A stretch of DNA of 17,794 nucleotides from an uncultured Mesorhizobium sp. Its GTDB lineage: Bacteria; Pseudomonadota; Alphaproteobacteria; Rhizobiales; Rhizobiaceae. The stretch's first letter is position 1; the number at the start of each line of letters is the position of its first letter. Below the pieces are notes generated by a model. The model saw only the letters and a list, made by a program, of their open reading frames with translations. It made no database searches and was not told the origin of the DNA. Positions 14,448-17,794 of the stretch are shown here, one piece after another. The stretch is taken from positions 1-17,794 of the forward strand of contig CATMOC010000009.1 in the NCBI GenBank assembly GCA_950071955.1. The letters run 5' to 3'. Made by a program: the position numbers and the translations under genes.

Positions 14448-16169
14448 ATGCGACGGCACTTTTTAACATCCACCACCGCCCTTGTCCTGTGTCTCGGCGT
14501 CAGCCATGCCTATGCCGGCATGGACGAGGCCAAGGCGTTCCTCGATGCCGAAATCGGCGACATGTCGACCCTCGACCGCGCGGCGCAGGAAGCCGAGATG
14601 CAGTGGTTCGTCGATGCTGCCCAGCCGTTCCAGGGCATGGACATCAAGGTGGTTTCCGAGACGATCACCACACACGAATACGAGTCCAAAGTGCTCGCGC
14701 CGGCCTTCACCGCCATCACGGGCATCAAGATCACGCACGACCTGATCGGCGAAGGCGACGTGGTGGAGAAGCTTCAGACCCAGATGCAGTCGGGCGAGAA
14801 CATCTACGACGGCTACATCAACGATTCGGACCTGATCGGCACCCACTGGCGCTATCAGCAGGCGCGCAACCTGACCGACTGGATGGCGAACGCCGGCAAG
14901 GACGTCACCAACCCGAACATCGACATCGACGATTTCATCGGCAAGTCGTTCACCACCGCTCCGGACGGCAATCTCTATCAGCTGCCCGACCAGCAGTTCG
15001 CGAACCTCTATTTCTTCCGCTACGACTGGTTCAACGACGAGAAGAACAAGGCCGACTTCAAGGCCAAGTACGGTTACGACCTCGGCGTGCCGGTCAACTG
15101 GTCGGCCTATGAGGACATCGCCGAGTTCTTCACCGGCCGCGAGATCGACGGCAAGAAGGTCTATGGCCACATGGACTACGGCAAGAAGGACCCGTCGCTC
15201 GGCTGGCGATTCACCGATGCCTGGCTGTCGATGGCCGGCAACGGCGACAAGGGCATCCCGAACGGCAAGCCGGTCGACGAGTGGGGCATCAAGGTCGACG
15301 AGAACGACCGGCCCGTCGGTTCCTGCGTCGCGCGCGGCGGCGACACCAATGGACCCGCGGCGGTCTACTCAATCGAGAAGTACCTCGAGTGGATGAAGAA
15401 GTATGCTCCGGCCGCGGCCCAGGGCATGACCTTCGGCGAATCGGGACCCGTCCCCTCGCAGGGCGAAATCGCCCAGCAGATGTTCACCTACACGGCCTTC
15501 ACCGCCGACTTCGTCAAGGAAGGCCTCCCTGTGGTGAACGATGACGGCACGCCCAAGTGGCGTTTCGCCCCGTCGCCGCATGGGGTGTACTGGAAGGACG
15601 GCATGAAGCTCGGCTACCAGGACGCCGGCTCGTGGACGCTGATGAAGTCGACGCCGGACGATCGCGCCAAGGCGGCGTGGCTCTATGCGCAGTTTGTCAC
15701 CTCCAAGACGGTTGACGTGAAGAAGAGCCATGTCGGCCTCACCTTCATCCGGCAGTCGACGCTCGATCACCAGTCCTTCACCGATCGCGCGCCGAAGCTC
15801 GGCGGCCTCGTCGAGTTCTACCGCTCGCCGGCCCGCCTGCAGTGGTCGCCGACCGGCACCAACGTTCCGGACTATCCGAAGCTCGCGCAGCTCTGGTGGC
15901 AGGCGATCGGCGATGCCTCGTCGGGCGCCAAGACCGCCCAGGAAGCAATGGACTCGCTTTGCGCGGAGCAGGAGAAGGTTCTGGAGCGCCTCGAGCGCGC
16001 GGGCGTCCAGGGCGACATCGGTCCGAAGATGGCCGAGGAGCACGATCTCGAGTACTGGAACAAGGATGCCGTCTCGAAGGGCAATCTCGCGCCGCAGCTC
16101 AAGATCGAGAACGAGAAGGAGCAGGGCCAGACCGTCAGCTACGACGAGCTGGTGAAGAGCTGGCAGTAG
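14448..16169 (+). CDS. glpV: Glycerol ABC transporter substrate-binding protein
   Basis: A 573-residue periplasmic binding protein of the extracellular solute-binding family 1. A signal peptide is clear: basic MRRHF, a hydrophobic core TTALVLCLGV, and a likely cleavage after AYA at residue 23. The mature protein would be about 550 residues, larger than common sugar-binding proteins but in line with GlpV. Blocks such as LIGEGDVVEKLQTQMQSGEN and the Tyr/Trp-rich stretches in the middle are typical of carbohydrate binders. The start at 14448 is fixed by GGGAGG at 14435-14440. A hairpin lies just upstream of its ribosome site and another follows its stop. The upstream importer genes and downstream glycerol kinase indicate glycerol as substrate. 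Confidence 0.93.
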   Translation: MRRHFLTSTTALVLCLGVSHAYAGMDEAKAFLDAEIGDMSTLDRAAQEAEMQWFVDAAQPFQGMDIKVVSETITTHEYESKVLAPAFTAITGIKITHDLIGEGDVVEKLQTQMQSGENIYDGYINDSDLIGTHWRYQQARNLTDWMANAGKDVTNPNIDIDDFIGKSFTTAPDGNLYQLPDQQFANLYFFRYDWFNDEKNKADFKAKYGYDLGVPVNWSAYEDIAEFFTGREIDGKKVYGHMDYGKKDPSLGWRFTDAWLSMAGNGDKGIPNGKPVDEWGIKVDENDRPVGSCVARGGDTNGPAAVYSIEKYLEWMKKYAPAAAQGMTFGESGPVPSQGEIAQQMFTYTAFTADFVKEGLPVVNDDGTPKWRFAPSPHGVYWKDGMKLGYQDAGSWTLMKSTPDDRAKAAWLYAQFVTSKTVDVKKSHVGLTFIRQSTLDHQSFTDRAPKLGGLVEFYRSPARLQWSPTGTNVPDYPKLAQLWWQAIGDASSGAKTAQEAMDSLCAEQEKVLERLERAGVQGDIGPKMAEEHDLEYWNKDAVSKGNLAPQLKIENEKEQGQTVSYDELVKSWQ

Positions 16170-16201
16170 AGACCGCGGCTCTCGCTGTGGACTAGAAATC
16201 G

Positions 16202-16230
16202 CGGGGGAGGCGGCATCGTCGGCTCCCCCG
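16202..16230 (+). promoter_or_regulatory. RNA hairpin between glpV and glpK
   Basis: Arms CGGGGGAG (16202-16209) and CTCCCCCG (16223-16230) form a perfect 8-base GC-rich stem with a 13-base loop. It follows the glpV stop by 32 bases and ends eight bases before the GGAGG of glpK. It has no T run. It may attenuate transcription into glpK or protect the 3' end of glpV mRNA. Confidence 0.5.
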
Positions 16231-16246
16231 TCCGATTGGAGGAAAG

Positions 16247-16530
16247 ATGACCGACTTCATCCTCGCCATCGACCAGGGCACTACCTCCTCCCGCGCCATC
16301 GTGTTCGACGGCGACATGAAGATCGTGGCCACCGGCCAAAAGGAATTCACGCAGCATTATCCCGCGTCCGGCTGGGTCGAGCACGATCCGGAAGAGATCT
16401 GGTCGTCGGTGGTGACGACCGTGAAGCAGGCGCTCAGGAAGGCGAAGCTGAAGGCGTCCGACATAGCAGCCATCGGAATCACCAACCAGCGCGAGACGGT
16501 GGTGGTCTGGGACAAGGACACCGGCAAGCC
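16247..16530 (+). pseudogene. glpK: Glycerol kinase, N-terminal fragment ending at a sequence junction
   Basis: The first 95 or so residues of glycerol kinase (ATP-dependent phosphorylation of glycerol to sn-glycerol 3-phosphate). Present are the phosphate-binding loop [26 protein letters not shown], and [10 protein letters not shown], whose Arg-Glu pair contacts glycerol in E. coli GlpK. After DKDTGKP the family continues with a segment like IYNAIVWQ; here the similarity stops abruptly, and unrelated sequence follows in the same frame to a TAA at 16676-16678. About 400 residues are missing, so the product could not be active. The GGAGG site and start are intact. Because the following DNA belongs to an ATP synthase locus of different composition, I favour an assembly join over a natural truncation; the organism probably has a whole glpK. 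Confidence 0.88.
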
Positions 16531-16678
16531 TATGGGACAGGAAACGGCCAGCGGCGGTATCCCGGAGGAGAACCCAACAGAGGTGAAGCCGGAAGAACTG
16601 AAGAGTATGTCTGCATTCACCGATTTCATCGATTCTCTTGACCTTGAGGACTTTGGCAAGCAGTCCGGCGCCCGCTAA
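16531..16678 (+). other. Foreign-looking coding tail fused in frame to glpK
   Basis: About 48 codons continue the glpK frame but do not match glycerol kinase. The sequence is acidic and hydrophilic (for example [19 protein letters not shown], then [11 protein letters not shown] at the end) and stops with TAA 16676-16678. It looks like the C-terminal end of another protein, followed at a normal distance by a terminator. I do not recognise the parent protein. The last shared position with glpK is near 16530, but the exact join could be several bases either side. Confidence 0.55.
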
Positions 16679-16704
16679 CGGCCGGGAGAACATGAGGAGC
16701 AAAC

Positions 16705-16738
16705 AACAGCCCTATCGCTAGTTCGGCGGGGCTGTTTT
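16705..16738 (+). terminator. Rho-independent terminator
   Basis: Stem AACAGCCC (16705-16712) and GGGCTGTT (16729-16736) is followed by a short T run (TTTT ends at 16738). The loop is 16 bases. It closes the transcription unit of the tail at 16531-16678 and separates it from the ATP synthase genes. Confidence 0.75.
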
Positions 16739-16778
16739 ACGTCTAAGAGGGCAACGATATTCGTAATATCAAGCCTAA

Positions 16779-16807
16779 TTGACTTTTACAATACCCGGTG
16801 ATAGCAT
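16779..16807 (+). promoter_or_regulatory. Sigma-70-type promoter for the ATP synthase genes
   Basis: TTGACT (16779-16784) and TAGCAT (16802-16807) are spaced by 17 bases. The -35 box matches five of six consensus positions and the -10 box four. It lies after the terminator and about 20 bases before the first ATP synthase gene, in AT-richer DNA. Confidence 0.5.
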
Positions 16808-16828
16808 CCGAATCGCTCTGGCGGAGAC

Positions 16829-17074
16829 ATGAATCTGATGCTCCTGGCCCTACGCCTAACCGGGCTCGGATGGTACATCGCCATCTGCATCGTGGTTGGG
16901 GTCGTTGGGGGCCTAGGTCTAGATAAGTTAACGGGTACCGTTCCCTTATTCACACTCTTGGGCACGGTACTGGGCAGCGTTGTCGCGTTTTGGGGTCTCT
17001 ACAAAATGGTCCAGCCTGTCCTCTACGGAATGAAATCCGGCAAATCCACCGGCGATGAGCGAGGAGAACACTAG
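16829..17074 (+). CDS. AtpI/AtpZ family protein of the F-type ATP synthase operon
   Basis: An 81-residue membrane protein of the AtpZ/AtpI (ATPase gene 1) type, which aids assembly of, or ion supply to, the F0 rotor. Two hydrophobic helices are visible, at about residues 13-31 (WYIAICIVVGVVGGLGLD) and 38-60 (LFTLLGTVLGSVVAFWGLYKMV), with the family Gly-rich first helix. The tail is charged. GGAG at 16823-16826 is very close to ATG 16829, so ATG 16838 is a possible alternative start. The stop TAG overlaps the next gene's GTG (TAGTG). TTA and CTA codons, such as in GLDKLTG, set it apart from the high-GC genes upstream. The family style suggests Chloroflexota, but this cannot be settled without a search. 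Confidence 0.82.
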   Translation: MNLMLLALRLTGLGWYIAICIVVGVVGGLGLDKLTGTVPLFTLLGTVLGSVVAFWGLYKMVQPVLYGMKSGKSTGDERGEH

Positions 17075-17794
17075 TGCCGACTGGCGCCGTGGCCAAAAAA
17101 ATGCTCTTGTTGACAGGAGTAGGTCTGGTTGTATTGCTGCTGGTTGGTTTCATCTTCGGGGCTGTCGGTTCCGCAATGTTAGGTACCGACCAATTCTTGG
17201 ACAAACCGGAGATTCACCTTCCCCCACAGCCGATCTTCCCCGCTGACGTCCGCGACGAACACCTTGGACTGTTGGATGTAGACGGTGAAGAGGGGGAAGC
17301 GCACTTCACACCCCTCGGCGCCACCGAGATCGCCGTAACCAACACGCTCCTCTCCTCTTGGGTTACGACCGTAGTCCTGATTCTTATCTTCGTGACAGCC
17401 GCTCGCCGGCGCTCCATCATCCCAGGACGGTTCCAGGGTTTTGTTGAGACGATGATCGAGGGTGTCTTAGGGTTCGCCACCAGCGTGCTGGGGCCCGACA
17501 TGGCCCGGAAGACCTTCCCTATCGTGGCAACGATATTCTTCTTCGTTCTGTTCAACGCCTGGATAGCGTTGCTCCCCTTCTACCAGTTCTTGGGCTTCAC
17601 TCATGACGGCGAGATCAAAGCCCATATCCTCCGTTCCGCGGGCACAGACATAAACATGCCTTTGGCGCTGGCATTGATATCATTCGTTTTCGTTGAATAC
17701 TGGGGGTTCCGGGCACGCGGTTTCAGTTACCTGAAGAAATTCTTCCAGCTGGGTAAGATATTCCGGGGCAAACCTTCGGGACTGATCGACGCCT
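17074..17794 (+). CDS. atpB: ATP synthase F0 subunit a, N-terminal part (3' end outside window)
   Basis: An open frame of 240 codons that runs off the window end. It encodes the proton-channel subunit a of F-type ATP synthase. The N-terminal membrane helix is at about residues 9-32 (LLLTGVGLVVLLLVGFIFG). A second helix near 88-106 is followed by the family block IPGRFQGFVETMIEGVLGF and then by FFFVLFNAWIALLPF. The acidic periplasmic segment (DVRDEHLGLLDVDGEEGE) between the first helices is unlike proteobacterial AtpB and more like Chloroflexota or actinobacterial forms. The essential Arg of the C-terminal helix is beyond the window. GTG 17074 has GAGGAG at 17061-17066, and shares a base with the previous stop, indicating coupled translation. 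Confidence 0.88.
   Translation, partial: MPTGAVAKKMLLLTGVGLVVLLLVGFIFGAVGSAMLGTDQFLDKPEIHLPPQPIFPADVRDEHLGLLDVDGEEGEAHFTPLGATEIAVTNTLLSSWVTTVVLILIFVTAARRRSIIPGRFQGFVETMIEGVLGFATSVLGPDMARKTFPIVATIFFFVLFNAWIALLPFYQFLGFTHDGEIKAHILRSAGTDINMPLALALISFVFVEYWGFRARGFSYLKKFFQLGKIFRGKPSGLIDA

Overview
Positions 1 to about 16,530 look like one chromosome segment of a Rhizobiales-type alphaproteobacterium (Mesorhizobium/Phyllobacteriaceae-like). The base composition is high-GC, starts are ATG or GTG behind clear GGAG-type ribosome sites, and the gene order is typical of rhizobia: tgt tail, Anbu operon, and a glpR-glpD-glpSTPQ-DUF2160-glpV-glpK glycerol cluster. From about 16,531 to the end the DNA changes character: lower GC, TTA and ATA codons appear, and the gene content becomes the start of an F-type ATP synthase operon resembling Chloroflexota. 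The switch falls inside glpK, so the window is most likely an assembly chimera, or less likely a real rearrangement.

Layout. 1-268: C-terminal end of queuine tRNA-ribosyltransferase. 296-715 (minus): small secreted DUF4864 protein. 955-5555: an Anbu (bacterial proteasome-homologue) operon made of a circularly permuted ATP-grasp protein, an alpha-E protein, a transglutaminase-like protease and the Anbu peptidase. This operon is interrupted at 2371-2988 by a cassette carrying a four-helix-bundle (23S rRNA intervening-sequence type) gene flanked by inverted arrays of heptamer repeats. 5550-6026 (minus): HpaR-like MarR regulator, divergent from 6172-7584, a PLP-dependent aromatic amino acid decarboxylase homologue with Phe where animal and plant decarboxylases have the catalytic-loop Tyr. 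7668-16,530: glycerol regulon, with the DeoR-type repressor GlpR, glycerol-3-phosphate dehydrogenase GlpD, the glycerol ABC importer (GlpS and GlpT ATPases, GlpP and GlpQ permeases, a DUF2160 membrane protein, GlpV binding protein) and a truncated glycerol kinase. 16,531-17,794: foreign-looking tail, terminator, promoter, AtpI/AtpZ and partial AtpB.

How they work together. GlpV would capture glycerol in the periplasm and GlpPQ/GlpST import it. GlpK would phosphorylate it and GlpD would oxidise glycerol 3-phosphate to dihydroxyacetone phosphate. GlpR probably represses the set through TTCGTTT-type sites upstream of glpR and glpD. The Anbu operon genes are a conserved but functionally unresolved set, probably linked to peptide or protein modification and turnover.

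The most notable observations are the heptamer-flanked gene inside the Anbu operon, the complementary loss of ATPase motifs in GlpS and GlpT (one degenerate composite ATP site), the Tyr-to-Phe change in the decarboxylase beside an HpaR-like regulator, and the glpK/atp junction.
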